From the NCBI GenBank assembly GCA_900544605.1, contig UQVP01000005.1, positions 1-51,007 on the forward strand: a DNA stretch of 51,007 nt, written 5' to 3'. Positions 24,923 to 33,668 of this stretch are shown here, piece after piece. A model generated the notes under the pieces. That model saw only the letters and a list, made by a program, of their open reading frames with translations. It made no database searches and was not told where the DNA came from. Positions within the stretch are counted from its first letter, which is position 1. Every line of letters begins with the position of its first letter. The stretch is from an uncultured Mycoplasmatota bacterium (lineage in GTDB: Bacteria; Bacillota_I; Bacilli_A; RF39; UBA660). The position numbers were made by a program, and so were the translations under genes.

Positions 24923-25594
24923 TCATATCCTCATTTCATCGTTATTAAAATCTTTATCAATTAATATTTCATGAATTAACTCTTCTTTATTATCAAGTTT
25001 AATTTCTTCTATACGCTCAACCCTACATTTTTCTGCTTGTATAATTGCTTTAACTTTACTTACAGCATTTTCTATCTTATCATTAACAACAACATAATTA
25101 TATTTATTATAACTATTTATTTCATTATAAGCTTCAGTAAAACGCGCTATTACTTTTTCTTTAGACTCTGTTTTTCTTGCTATCAATCTTTTCTTTAATG
25201 TTTCCATATCTGGTGGCATTATAAAGATGAAAAGTGCAGATGGAACTAATTTTTTAATATTTATAGCACCATTTATATCAAGCACTAAAATAACATCTAT
25301 TCCTCTGTTTAAATAATCTTCCAACTTATCTTTAGGAGTTCCATAATAATTACCATTATAGTTAGTATATTCTAACAGTTTCCCATCTTTTATTTTCTGC
25401 TCAAACTCTTCTTTTGTAACAAAAAAATAATTTTTTCCTTCTTTTTCATTTCCTCTAGGATTCCTAGATGTCATAGAAACAGATAACCAAATATTATCAG
25501 AATCTTCAATAACTTTATTACAAATAGTATCTTTCCCAGCTCCACTTGGACCTGACACAACAATTAGTAATCCATTACCATCAACTTTTAACAT
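24923..25594 (-). CDS. gmk: guanylate kinase
   Basis: Phosphorylates GMP to GDP. 223 aa; P-loop GPSGAGKDT (about 15-23), GMP-binding SMTSRNPRGNEKEGKNYFFV and YNGNYYGTP, lid RLIARKTESKEKVIARF. The C-terminal tail of about 25 residues past the usual end is acidic. First gene of the gmk-methyltransferase-rluA-cwlD string of tightly spaced genes. Confidence 0.96.
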   Translation of the reverse strand: MLKVDGNGLLIVVSGPSGAGKDTICNKVIEDSDNIWLSVSMTSRNPRGNEKEGKNYFFVTKEEFEQKIKDGKLLEYTNYNGNYYGTPKDKLEDYLNRGIDVILVLDINGAINIKKLVPSALFIFIMPPDMETLKKRLIARKTESKEKVIARFTEAYNEINSYNKYNYVVVNDKIENAVSKVKAIIQAEKCRVERIEEIKLDNKEELIHEILIDKDFNNDEMRI

Positions 25595-25644
25595 AGCATC
25601 ATTTCCTTTTTAATAGTATAACATATTAGAGATTTTTTTCACAT

Positions 25645-25673
25645 AAAAAATAAAGTATTTCTTTACTTTATTT
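25645..25673 (-). terminator. terminator before gmk
   Basis: AAATAAAGT / ACTTTATTT (9 bp, 8-base loop) with a T-run on the minus strand, overlapping the stop of the 188-aa gene. Confidence 0.8.
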
Positions 25674-26234
25674 TTCTTTTGTCAATTTTTTAATCTTATC
25701 ATTTCTTTTTGTAATATTCTCTTGCGCCAACGCATCATAATTTTCTAAAACTCGTAATTCTTTTGACGTTTCTTCTAAGAATTGTTTTAATTGTTCAAAT
25801 TCATTTTGAGATAAATTAAAACAATTTTGATAATTATTTTGTAGCATTAACAAATGTGTCTTTTGCTTTTTCTTTTTACTTAATGATTGTTCTAGTTCTA
25901 CCAAATCATATTTTTGTCTTACATTATAAAAACGCTTAGTCAACAATCTTGACCATCCATTCATCAAAATAAAACTACATATTCCTGATGAAATAGATAA
26001 CAATACATTAAGTGCAACAGGTAATTTTAATCCTGTAAAAATAACAATTGCTGCTAACACAGAAATCATTATAGAATAAATGTTAGAAACATCTTTAATA
26101 ATTTTAATCTTTTTAGGAGCTTCGTTATAATCTTTTAAAATAACATCCAAATTATCTATTTCAAATTGAACTAATTCAAGATCTTCTTTTATTAATTCTG
26201 TTTCTCTTTTTAAAGATTTTACCTTTTTTGACAA
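25668..26234 (-). CDS. uncharacterised two-TM coiled-coil protein
   Basis: 188 aa. Coiled coil (about 1-45), two close membrane helices (about 52-70 and 73-95), then a second coiled coil (about 105-188) rich in Lys, Glu, Gln. No known family. The start is TTG at 26234 inside a 28-codon ORF, with AAAGGA twelve bases upstream; no later Met fits. This suggests coupling with that ORF. It resembles small membrane scaffolds, but function is unknown. Confidence 0.6.
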   Translation of the reverse strand: MSKKVKSLKRETELIKEDLELVQFEIDNLDVILKDYNEAPKKIKIIKDVSNIYSIMISVLAAIVIFTGLKLPVALNVLLSISSGICSFILMNGWSRLLTKRFYNVRQKYDLVELEQSLSKKKKQKTHLLMLQNNYQNCFNLSQNEFEQLKQFLEETSKELRVLENYDALAQENITKRNDKIKKLTKEK

Positions 26235-26305
26235 CCTTCTAAATATTCCTTTAAAAAACTAATAGTTTTCTTCTTATCGTCTATCATTTTATCATAATAA
26301 TCCAT
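26219..26305 (-). CDS. possible 28-aa leader ORF
   Basis: MDYYDKMIDDKKKTISFLKE plus eight residues; ATG at 26305 preceded by AAGGGTGG. Its end overlaps the start of the 188-aa gene by 16 bp, in another frame. Charged and helical. Supported only by the ribosome site and overlap. Confidence 0.35.
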   Translation of the reverse strand: MDYYDKMIDDKKKTISFLKEYLEGCQKR

Positions 26306-26361
26306 AATAACATACCACCCTTGTTAAATATAATAACATAAATTTGTAATAATCGCTACAA

Positions 26362-27060
26362 TTATTCATCATCGTCAAGTCCATTTTCCTTCTTTAACTC
26401 TGTTCTATTAATTCCAAGTGATAAAACAGCTGAGTCAGAAGTAAGTTTAGAAAGTAATTTATCAACTAAATAATTAAAATTATTATCAGAAATAAGAGAA
26501 ACTGAAATACTAATATTTTCCCCTTCTTCTTTACTATTTATATTAGTTAAGTTTATTTCTTCATGACTAACTAGTTTAATAATTAAGTTTCTTATATTTT
26601 GTTCATTTCCCTTTTTACATAAAATGTTAAAATCATAAATTTGTTTTTTTGAATTATTCTTTGATATTTTCATTGTTAAAAAACGTAAAACAACATTAGC
26701 AAATAATATCAACATTGTTCCTATACCAGCTTCTAATAAATGTCCACTCGCACATAAAACTCCAATAGCTGCAGCACACCATAATGTGGCAGCAGTATTA
26801 AGTCCTCTAATATTAGCACCATCTTTAATTATTACTCCAGCACCTAAAAAACCTATACCAGATACGACTTGCGCTGCTATTCTTCCCACATCTCCACTTG
26901 AAGTTAAAAATGAAAATGAAACAAATAAAAATGCGCCTATTGATACTAAAACATTAGTTCTAAGACCAATAGCTCTACCACGCAATTGACGTTCCAAACC
27001 TATAATTAAACTATAAACAAAACTCATTGTAATTCTTATTAAAAATACATCATAAGTCAT
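26362..27060 (-). CDS. MgtC/SapB family membrane protein
   Basis: 232 aa: four or five membrane helices in the first 135 residues with the family core SFVYSLIIGLERQLRGRAIGLRT, GRIAAQVVSGIGFLGAGVII and GLNTAATLWCAAAIG, then a cytosolic ACT-like domain. MgtC proteins support growth at low Mg2+ and modulate ATP synthase. The start is ATG 27060 with GGAGG eight bases upstream. Promoter (27130-27158) and a hairpin with T-run (27084-27111) between promoter and start suggest attenuation, as in Mg2+-regulated leaders. Confidence 0.93.
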   Translation of the reverse strand: MTYDVFLIRITMSFVYSLIIGLERQLRGRAIGLRTNVLVSIGAFLFVSFSFLTSSGDVGRIAAQVVSGIGFLGAGVIIKDGANIRGLNTAATLWCAAAIGVLCASGHLLEAGIGTMLILFANVVLRFLTMKISKNNSKKQIYDFNILCKKGNEQNIRNLIIKLVSHEEINLTNINSKEEGENISISVSLISDNNFNYLVDKLLSKLTSDSAVLSLGINRTELKKENGLDDDE

Positions 27061-27083
27061 AGTCTCAACCTCCTTATTGGCAT
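27057..27083 (-). CDS. possible 8-codon leader peptide of mgtC
   Basis: Reads MPIRRLRL and stops at a TGA that overlaps the mgtC start codon (ATGA). It begins just after the T-run of the attenuator hairpin. Such overlap could couple or block mgtC translation, but an 8-codon frame may be chance and it has no ribosome site of its own. Confidence 0.2.
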   Translation of the reverse strand: MPIRRLRL

Positions 27084-27111
27084 AAAAAAAAGTTAATCTT
27101 ATAATTAACTT
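27084..27111 (-). promoter_or_regulatory. attenuator-like terminator hairpin in the mgtC leader
   Basis: AAGTTAAT / ATTAACTT hairpin with eight T on the minus strand, about 12 bases before GGAGG of mgtC and about 20 bases past the predicted start of transcription. It must be read through for expression. Confidence 0.55.
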
Positions 27112-27129
27112 CTTAAACGTGTACAACAA

Positions 27130-27158
27130 ATTATACTACATAAAATAGATTTTATCAA
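27130..27158 (-). promoter_or_regulatory. mgtC promoter
   Basis: TTGATA (27153-27158), 17-bp spacer, TATAAT (27130-27135) on the minus strand. Confidence 0.75.
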
Positions 27159-27168
27159 TAATTTTTAA

Positions 27169-27200
27169 TAAAAAACCTTGAAATATAAATTCCAAGGTTT
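27169..27200 (-). terminator. terminator after rpsI
   Basis: AAACCTTG / CAAGGTTT hairpin with T-run on the minus strand, 14 bp past the rpsI stop. Confidence 0.85.
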
Positions 27201-27213
27201 GTATTTGTAAAAA

Positions 27214-27630
27214 TTAACGTTTTGAGAATTGTGGTGCACGACGTGCTGCTTTTAATCCTGGTTTCTTTCTTTCTTTAGCTCTTGAATCACGAGTAACTAA
27301 TCCAGCAGCTTTTAAAATTTTTCTAAAGCTTGTATCACTTGTTGGATCAGTATCTTTATCATATTCTAATAAAGCTCTTGCAATACCTAAACGGATTGCT
27401 CCAGTTTGTCCAGAGAAACCTCCACCATTAACTTTAACATCAATATCAAAAGTATTTTCAGTATTTGTAGCAACTAAAGGTTGTTTTAAATCCATAACAT
27501 TAGTTTCATAAGGCATAAATTCTCTAACATCTACACCATTAATAGTAATTTTACCTTTACCTGGAACCATAGTAACTTGCGCTACTGATGATTTTCTTCT
27601 ACCAGTTCCAATAAATTTTCTTTCTGCCAT
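27214..27630 (-). CDS. rpsI: 30S ribosomal protein S9
   Basis: 138 aa. The N-terminal GTGRRKSSVAQVTMVPGKG and the invariant C-terminal SKR, which reaches the P-site tRNA, are intact. 11 bp after rplM; ends the rplM-rpsI operon. Confidence 0.97.
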   Translation of the reverse strand: MAERKFIGTGRRKSSVAQVTMVPGKGKITINGVDVREFMPYETNVMDLKQPLVATNTENTFDIDVKVNGGGFSGQTGAIRLGIARALLEYDKDTDPTSDTSFRKILKAAGLVTRDSRAKERKKPGLKAARRAPQFSKR

Positions 27631-27641
27631 TTAAAACCCTC

Positions 27642-28073
27642 CTATCTAGTCCATTCCACTGGTTTTTGAGCCATATGTGGATGTTCACTTTCTGCATATA
27701 CAAATAATTTTTTATACATTTGACGTCCTAATCTTCCTTTTGGAAGCATTCCTTTAACTGCTCTTTCGATCATTTCAACAGGATATTTTTCCTTCATTTC
27801 ACGAGCAGTTCTTTCTCTTAATCCACCTGTGTATCCACTGTGGTTGTAATAAATTTTATCATCTAATTTATTACCTGTTAAATTAACTTTTGAAGCATTA
27901 ACAATAATTACAAAGTCTCCACAATCAATATGTGGTGTAAAAGTTGGTTTATGCTTTCCTCTTAATAATGTAGCAGCTTCTGTAGCAATACGTCCTAAAT
28001 TTTTTCCTTCAGCATCGATTACATACCAATTACGTACTACATCTTCTTTTTTTTGCATATATGAATTTTTCAT
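27642..28073 (-). CDS. rplM: 50S ribosomal protein L13
   Basis: 143 aa with the L13 core VIDAEGKNLGRIATEAATLL and RAVKGMLPKGRLGR. Early assembly protein. Has its own promoter and a leader hairpin of the L13 autoregulatory type. Confidence 0.97.
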   Translation of the reverse strand: MKNSYMQKKEDVVRNWYVIDAEGKNLGRIATEAATLLRGKHKPTFTPHIDCGDFVIIVNASKVNLTGNKLDDKIYYNHSGYTGGLRERTAREMKEKYPVEMIERAVKGMLPKGRLGRQMYKKLFVYAESEHPHMAQKPVEWTR

Positions 28074-28093
28074 ATTCTTTTCCTTCCTCCATT

Positions 28094-28133
28094 ACATATA
28101 AGTGAATTGTCCCAAGATTCACTTTATGTGGGA
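28094..28133 (-). promoter_or_regulatory. L13 leader (autoregulatory RNA), candidate
   Basis: Leader hairpin between promoter and rplM: ACATA...AAGTGAAT pairs with ATTCACTT...TATGT (28094-28129). Its loop holds TGGGA, complementary to TCCCA just upstream (28129-28133), so a pseudoknot is possible. Short leaders of this kind control rplM-rpsI in Bacilli. Confidence 0.6.
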
Positions 28134-28155
28134 TATATAAAATGTACCAGTTAAA

Positions 28156-28184
28156 ATTATATTAAAAAACTTTAAAAAAGTCAA
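28156..28184 (-). promoter_or_regulatory. rplM-rpsI promoter
   Basis: TTGACT (28179-28184), 17-bp spacer, TATAAT (28156-28161) on the minus strand, about 75 bp before the L13 start. Confidence 0.8.
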
Positions 28185-28258
28185 CATTTATTTAGCTTTT
28201 ATAACAATTATTTTACATTTCCCATCTATACTTAGTATATTTTACGATTTTATTACTT

Positions 28259-28990
28259 TTATTTATACCATACATTATATAAATAAAGACCTTCAGGATG
28301 TGCGGTAATACCAGCTTTACATCTGTTTTTAGCCTCTAATATATCTTTTACGCATGAATAATCTTTTTTACCAGCTCCGATTTCTATTAAAAGCCCAACC
28401 ATATTTCTAACCATATATCTTAAGAAACCACTTCCTACAAATGATATTATCACTATATCATTTTCACATTTGATATCAGTTTGATATATCGTTCTAACGT
28501 AATCCTCTTTTAAATCATTAGCTTTAGTAAAAGATTTAAAATCATGTGTTCCTTCTAAATATTTAATAGCTCGTTTCATATCATCTAAATTTAATTTCTT
28601 ATTATATTGAAACACATAATCCTTCTCTAAAGGATTATACTCACCAACATTTATTTTATAAACATATTCTTTTTTCAAAACATTAAAACGTGCATGAAAA
28701 TTATCATCTACTTCTTCTACCGATTTAATATATATGCTTTTATCAATCAAACTATTTAAAGCCTGTTTTAATTTATCAGGTGTTATTTTAATATCTAAAT
28801 CAAAATGAGCTTTCTGATTTAAAGCATGAACCCCTGCATCTGTTCTGCCACTCGCACTTACATTAACCTGTTTATTATTAATCATAGTTAAAGCTCGCTC
28901 CAACTCTTCTTGTACAGTTTTTACCTTAGGTTGTTTTTGATAACCATAAAACTTTGAACCATCATAAGCTAATGCCATTAAATATCTCAT
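28259..28990 (-). CDS. truA: tRNA pseudouridine(38-40) synthase TruA
   Basis: 243 aa, normal size. Catalytic Asp in SGRTDAGVHA (about 48-57) and MVRNMVGLLIEIG near 185 mark TruA. It overlaps the end of ecfT by 4 bp; the ecfA1-ecfA2-ecfT-truA order is conserved in Bacilli. Confidence 0.96.
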   Translation of the reverse strand: MRYLMALAYDGSKFYGYQKQPKVKTVQEELERALTMINNKQVNVSASGRTDAGVHALNQKAHFDLDIKITPDKLKQALNSLIDKSIYIKSVEEVDDNFHARFNVLKKEYVYKINVGEYNPLEKDYVFQYNKKLNLDDMKRAIKYLEGTHDFKSFTKANDLKEDYVRTIYQTDIKCENDIVIISFVGSGFLRYMVRNMVGLLIEIGAGKKDYSCVKDILEAKNRCKAGITAHPEGLYLYNVWYK

Positions 28991-29739
28991 ACAAACACCT
29001 CTATTCCAATTATTATTACTAATAATAATATATGTCCTCCAATAACTAAATAATCATTTCTTTTCATCTTATTATTTGAATAATATGTTCTACTATTAAA
29101 ATTAAAATTTCTAACCTCTAAAGCATCTGATAAGACATCTGCTCTTTTTATTGACAATATAAACATTGGTATAATCATTGTTTTTAATGATTCTATTTTA
29201 CCCTTTATATTTGAATTATAGTAATCCATTCCTCTACTAGCTTGTGATCTCATTATTTTTATTGTTTGTTCATAAATAATAGGAATAAAACGAAGCGCAA
29301 AAGAAATAGAATAAGATACTTTAGAAACAGGAACATTTAAAGTTTTTAACGGTGATAACACATATTCTAAACCATAAGTTATATCTGTTGGTTTAGTAGT
29401 TAATGTAAATATCGATGAATAATTAATTAATAAAATAATTTCTATAATCATTACTAAAGAATTATATAGACTAACTTTAAAAATTAAATTTATGAATAAA
29501 AGTGAAATTAAAAAATAACTAATATTTTTAATATTAACCAAATATTCATACACGGTTACTTTTAAGGTATAAAATAGGTATAAACTAAAACCTAATAGAA
29601 AGAAGCTTAATAATAATTTATTGTTAATAAAAATTATTAAAACAAATAGTAATAGAGATATAACCTTTGTAACAGGATTTAAGTTATGAATAAAAGTTTT
29701 ATTTTCTTTATATCTTCCTAAAACTAAATTATTTAACAT
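28987..29739 (-). CDS. ecfT: ECF transporter transmembrane protein EcfT
   Basis: 250 aa with five to six membrane helices in two blocks and the coupling motif SQASRGMDYY (about 163-172), which contacts the ATPases. A second coupling motif is near SDALEVRNF. Shared by several substrate-binding S components, none of which is encoded here. Confidence 0.92.
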   Translation of the reverse strand: MLNNLVLGRYKENKTFIHNLNPVTKVISLLLFVLIIFINNKLLLSFFLLGFSLYLFYTLKVTVYEYLVNIKNISYFLISLLFINLIFKVSLYNSLVMIIEIILLINYSSIFTLTTKPTDITYGLEYVLSPLKTLNVPVSKVSYSISFALRFIPIIYEQTIKIMRSQASRGMDYYNSNIKGKIESLKTMIIPMFILSIKRADVLSDALEVRNFNFNSRTYYSNNKMKRNDYLVIGGHILLLVIIIGIEVFV

Positions 29740-30580
29740 ATCTATATATATCCTTTATTAAATCATTTATTTCATCTCTATAACCAATTTTTATATTTTT
29801 TTTCTTTTTTACTAAGTTAGAAAACTCAATAATATCTGGAACTTTAATATTGTTTTTTTTCATAATCTTTTCATTACTAAAAACATCATATTTATTCCCT
29901 TTTAATACAACTCTACCATCTTCTAAAACAATAACTTCATCACTTATTTTAAGTAAAAAGTCAGTATCGTGACTTACAACAATAATTGTTTTACCATATC
30001 TATTTTTTAGCATTCTAATAATCTTTAGAAGGTTTTTTCTACTTACATAGTCTAATCCTATTGTTGGCTCATCTAAAACGATTACCTTAGGATTAAATAC
30101 CAAAATAGAAGCTATTGCCACTAATCTTTTTTCACCATGACTTAAACTAAGTGGATCTCTTTTTAAGAAGGATTCATCAAGACCTACCATGATTAAAGCA
30201 TCTTTAATTCTTTTTTCAATACCACTTTTCTTATAATTGAAGCAATTCAATGCAAACTCTATTTCACGTTCCACAGTGTTTGCAAAAAATTGTTCTTCTG
30301 GAAATTGAAAAACTAATCCGATTTTATTTCTTAAACTATTTATATCTTTTATTTTATTATTTTGTTCCAAACGATAAGAAGAAATATCTATATGACCACT
30401 AGTAGGTAATAATACTCCATTGATTAGTTGAATTAATGTCGTTTTTCCACTACCACATTTTCCAACAATAGCGTATACTTTACCACTTTCAAAATCTAAA
30501 TTAATATCATCTAAAACACTATGTTCATTACTAGTTTTTTTATTATAAATATAACCAACATTACAATATTTTACTTCCAT
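29729..30580 (-). CDS. ecfA2: ECF transporter ATPase EcfA2
   Basis: 283 aa. Walker A GKCGSGKTT (about 39-47), Q-loop FQFPEEQFF, signature LSHGEKRLVA (His in place of the usual Gly at position 3), Walker B VIVLDEPTIG, H-loop VVSHD. It powers vitamin and metal uptake with EcfA1 and EcfT. The overlaps of 10 bp with both neighbours show one operon. Confidence 0.94.
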   Translation of the reverse strand: MEVKYCNVGYIYNKKTSNEHSVLDDINLDFESGKVYAIVGKCGSGKTTLIQLINGVLLPTSGHIDISSYRLEQNNKIKDINSLRNKIGLVFQFPEEQFFANTVEREIEFALNCFNYKKSGIEKRIKDALIMVGLDESFLKRDPLSLSHGEKRLVAIASILVFNPKVIVLDEPTIGLDYVSRKNLLKIIRMLKNRYGKTIIVVSHDTDFLLKISDEVIVLEDGRVVLKGNKYDVFSNEKIMKKNNIKVPDIIEFSNLVKKKKNIKIGYRDEINDLIKDIYRYVK

Positions 30581-31383
30581 AAATGATTCACCATCTCATT
30601 CATATTTAACATAGTATCACTAACAAGACCATAATATCCAAGTTTATTAGATAAATCAACCATAAAAGGTAAATCTAATCCTAGTTTTTTTAATAATCTT
30701 TCTTCTTTATACACATTTAATTTAGAATCATTTAAAATTATTTTTCCTTTGCTTAAAACAATAATATCACTGCCATAAACAGTTTCTTCTATATCATGAG
30801 TGACATTAATAATTGTCATCTTTTTTTCATTGTTTAATCTTTTTAAAATATTTAAAATTTGTTTTTTAGTTACACCATCTATCATTGAAAGAGCTTCATC
30901 AAGAATTAATATTTTAGGTTCTTTAATTAACGCAGATGCCAGTGCTACTAATTGTTTTTCTCCACCACTTAAAGTATTTAAACTACGATTTAACAAATTT
31001 TCAACAGGAACATAAGTTAAAACTTTATTTAGTTTAGTTTTAATAGTGCTTTCTGCATAATGCATATTATCTAAACTAAATAGTATTTCATCTTTTACGG
31101 TATCACAAACAAAAGTATTATCAGGATTTTCAAAAACAACACCAACATTATCTCTAATATCTTTTAAATTATCATCACAAAGATTCATGTGATATATATT
31201 GATATAGCTATCTGTTTTTATTAAACCTAAAAGAATTTTTACTAGTGTACTTTTACCACTTCCAGAAGAACCAATAATATGAACAAAACTACCTTTTTTA
31301 ATATCTAAATTGAAATTATCAAATATTTTTTTCTCATTATAACCAAAATTTAAATTTTTAATCATAATAATATTATTATCCAT
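30571..31383 (-). CDS. ecfA1: ECF transporter ATPase EcfA1
   Basis: 270 aa. Walker A GSSGSGKST (about 37-45), Q-loop FENPDNTF, signature LSGGEKQLVA, Walker B ILILDEALSM (acidic Glu followed by Ala, a mild variant), H-loop NVTHD. First gene of the ECF-truA operon, with ribosome site AGGTGAT. Confidence 0.94.
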   Translation of the reverse strand: MDNNIIMIKNLNFGYNEKKIFDNFNLDIKKGSFVHIIGSSGSGKSTLVKILLGLIKTDSYINIYHMNLCDDNLKDIRDNVGVVFENPDNTFVCDTVKDEILFSLDNMHYAESTIKTKLNKVLTYVPVENLLNRSLNTLSGGEKQLVALASALIKEPKILILDEALSMIDGVTKKQILNILKRLNNEKKMTIINVTHDIEETVYGSDIIVLSKGKIILNDSKLNVYKEERLLKKLGLDLPFMVDLSNKLGYYGLVSDTMLNMNEMVNHLWK

Positions 31384-31437
31384 ATTATCACCTCACTGTG
31401 TACCATATATTATAATATATTTATTATTTATTTACAA

Positions 31438-31460
31438 ATAAAAACCCAAATAATTGGGTT
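31438..31460 (-). terminator. terminator upstream of ecfA1
   Basis: AACCCAA / TTGGGTT hairpin with T-run on the minus strand, right at the stop of the zinc-ribbon membrane protein. Confidence 0.8.
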
Positions 31461-32298
31461 ATTTTTTTAAAGAAATTTTTCCATCATATATATATGTGGT
31501 ATTACCATAAGATATTTCACCATTTACTACATTACCACTTTGTATATTAAGCTCTCCACTATTAGGATGACTAATGCTTATATCAATTCTATAATTTTTA
31601 TTACCAATACTTATACTGCCATCTTCTTCAATCTTGTATATTCCATCAGAAGCATTATTATCATTAAGTAATTGTGTGGCCATAACCAAATTTACAGACC
31701 TAATATAGTTTTCAGCACTTGATTCATTGACAGCAACTTTTGGAGTATTTATTTTTTCTATAAGTAATGGCATTACTGAATAATTTAAAAGAAGCAAAAT
31801 ACCTATAATTATGAACAAAACAATAAAAGTAGGACTAGTACGACCGTTTTTTGCACATAATCTTTTTAATTCTTCCAAAGTATAATTAGTATGTTTATCA
31901 ACAATTTTGTTAATTTTTTTATCGACAATTTTTAAATATAATGAATTAAACATAAAAAACATAATAATATTTAAAAATAAATTTATAAATAGCACAACAT
32001 AAACACTAAAATTTAATAATAAAAGAACAATTATAAAAAGCCATACTATTCCAATTAAATAAAGTTTTCTATATAAAGCATATATAGGTCCAAATAAAAG
32101 TGACGAAAAAGATAATTTACTATCTTCAATTCCAACATAATTATTACCGATATAAATTTTTTCTAACGTGTCATAATCTTTTTGCGATAATCCTTGCGCT
32201 ACTTCATTTACTGTAGACTCAAAAGATCCTTGATTACCACAATTTTTACATCTACCATTATTATCTAGTTCACTACCACATATAGAACAATAATTCAT
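31459..32298 (-). CDS. zinc-ribbon multi-pass membrane protein
   Basis: 279 aa. N-terminal zinc ribbon CSICGSELDNNGRCKNCG (two CxxC pairs, about 4-20), then three membrane helices (about 82-98, 100-120, 157-178) after SFSSLLFGPIYALYRKLYL, which resembles the DUF2628 family. A C-terminal outside domain (about 190-279) has a pilin-like strand pattern (SAENYIRSVNLVMATQLLND). Function unknown. It lies 9 bp after the SDR gene. Confidence 0.65.
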   Translation of the reverse strand: MNYCSICGSELDNNGRCKNCGNQGSFESTVNEVAQGLSQKDYDTLEKIYIGNNYVGIEDSKLSFSSLLFGPIYALYRKLYLIGIVWLFIIVLLLLNFSVYVVLFINLFLNIIMFFMFNSLYLKIVDKKINKIVDKHTNYTLEELKRLCAKNGRTSPTFIVLFIIIGILLLLNYSVMPLLIEKINTPKVAVNESSAENYIRSVNLVMATQLLNDNNASDGIYKIEEDGSISIGNKNYRIDISISHPNSGELNIQSGNVVNGEISYGNTTYIYDGKISLKK

Positions 32299-32306
32299 AT
32301 TACCAC

Positions 32307-33059
32307 TTACTCACTTTTCCCATTTTGAATTTTATAAGATATCTTTAACTTCAACGACATCGGAATTAGTTTAGAGAAAAACACGCCTAATTTCATTTTA
32401 ACACCAGGTATAATAATTCTTTTCCTTTTAAACATTTTATCTATCGCATATTGTGATACTTGATAACTATCCATACCCTTAATACTAAATGAACACTTAG
32501 CCACTCTATTGAATTCAGTATCAACAGGACCAGGGCATAAACATCCAATATAAACATTTGAGTCACTTCTTCTTAATTCTTCACTAATAGCGCTCGTTAA
32601 ATTTAAAACATATGCTTTAGTTGCATAATAACTAGCCATTAATGGTCCGGGTAAGAAAGCTGCACTACTAGCAACATTTAATATATAACCTTTATCTTTT
32701 TTCTTAAAATCATTTAAAAATAATTTAGTTAAAGTATGAACTGTTTTAATATTGATATCTATCATATCTAGTTCTTTATCAATACTAGTATTAACAAATT
32801 CTCCATATACTCCAAAACCAGCATTATTAATAAGTATATCAATATCTTCTTTTTTATACTTGTTATATAGTTTCATACAATTAAAAGTGCTAGAAATATC
32901 CATTATTTCTATCTCAACATTAGTTTTTATTTCTTTTTGTAATTTTTCTAATTTTGTTTTTCTTCTGGCAACTAATATTAAATCATATCCCATATTGCCT
33001 AAAATACGTGCCATATCTGCACCTAAGCCTGAACTTGCACCTGTTATTAAAGCTTTCAT
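32307..33059 (-). CDS. short-chain dehydrogenase/reductase
   Basis: 250 aa. Rossmann motif TGASSGLG (about 6-13), NNAGFG (about 80-85), catalytic Ser near ASSAAF and YYATKAY (Tyr-x3-Lys, about 147-153). Classical SDR of the DltE/YqjQ type; substrate unknown. The start is ATG 33059 with AGAGGTGAT upstream. Confidence 0.9.
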   Translation of the reverse strand: MKALITGASSGLGADMARILGNMGYDLILVARRKTKLEKLQKEIKTNVEIEIMDISSTFNCMKLYNKYKKEDIDILINNAGFGVYGEFVNTSIDKELDMIDINIKTVHTLTKLFLNDFKKKDKGYILNVASSAAFLPGPLMASYYATKAYVLNLTSAISEELRRSDSNVYIGCLCPGPVDTEFNRVAKCSFSIKGMDSYQVSQYAIDKMFKRKRIIIPGVKMKLGVFFSKLIPMSLKLKISYKIQNGKSE

Positions 33060-33087
33060 AGTATCACCTCTAAGTTGATTATACAAT

Positions 33088-33120
33088 AAAAAAAATTCAA
33101 AGACAATAATCTTTAAATTT
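33088..33120 (-). terminator. terminator after lemA
   Basis: AAATTCAAAGA / TCTTTAAATTT hairpin (one mismatch) with T-run on the minus strand. Confidence 0.7.
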
Positions 33121-33125
33121 TTATT

Positions 33126-33665
33126 TTATAAATCTATTTTTACATCACTTTTCTTTACATCTTCAGCTTCAAAAAAAGCTTTTTTAGTTAAAGATTTAGA
33201 ATTTGCAACTATACTTGTTGGGAATGTAACTATCATTTGATTAAACATTGATACATTTGAATTATACATTCTACGAGCTGCTTGTAAATGCTCTTCAACA
33301 TCAACAATAGATTGTTGTAATGTTTTATAATTTTCACTAGATTTTAATTCAGGATATGCTTCTGCTAAAACATTTATTCTTTCTAAATTTTTAGTCATTT
33401 TACTATTTTCTTCGTTCTTTTCTTCTAAAGACATTCCTTTACGAAGATTAATAACCTCAAATAAAGTTTCTTTTTCATGTTTAGCATATGCTTTTACAGT
33501 ATCCATCATTTTAGTTAAAACATCATATCTTTTAGTTAAAGCTACATCTATTCCAGAATCAGCTTCTTCAATTTTAACAATACATCTATTTAATTTATTA
33601 GATGTTGCAACATACCAAATAGCTACTATTACAACTAATAATAAAATTATTCCTACTAATGCCAT
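33126..33665 (-). CDS. lemA: LemA family protein
   Basis: 179 aa: N-terminal membrane helix (about 1-20), then a four-helix domain with the LemA motifs VDVALTKRYDVLTKM-like segment near 40 and AARRMYNSNVSMFNQMIVTFPTSIVA near 132. Function unclear in the family, usually next to a membrane partner; here that partner is the DUF3137 gene three bases upstream. Confidence 0.9.
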   Translation of the reverse strand: MALVGIILLLVVIVAIWYVATSNKLNRCIVKIEEADSGIDVALTKRYDVLTKMMDTVKAYAKHEKETLFEVINLRKGMSLEEKNEENSKMTKNLERINVLAEAYPELKSSENYKTLQQSIVDVEEHLQAARRMYNSNVSMFNQMIVTFPTSIVANSKSLTKKAFFEAEDVKKSDVKIDL

Positions 33666-33668
33666 ATA

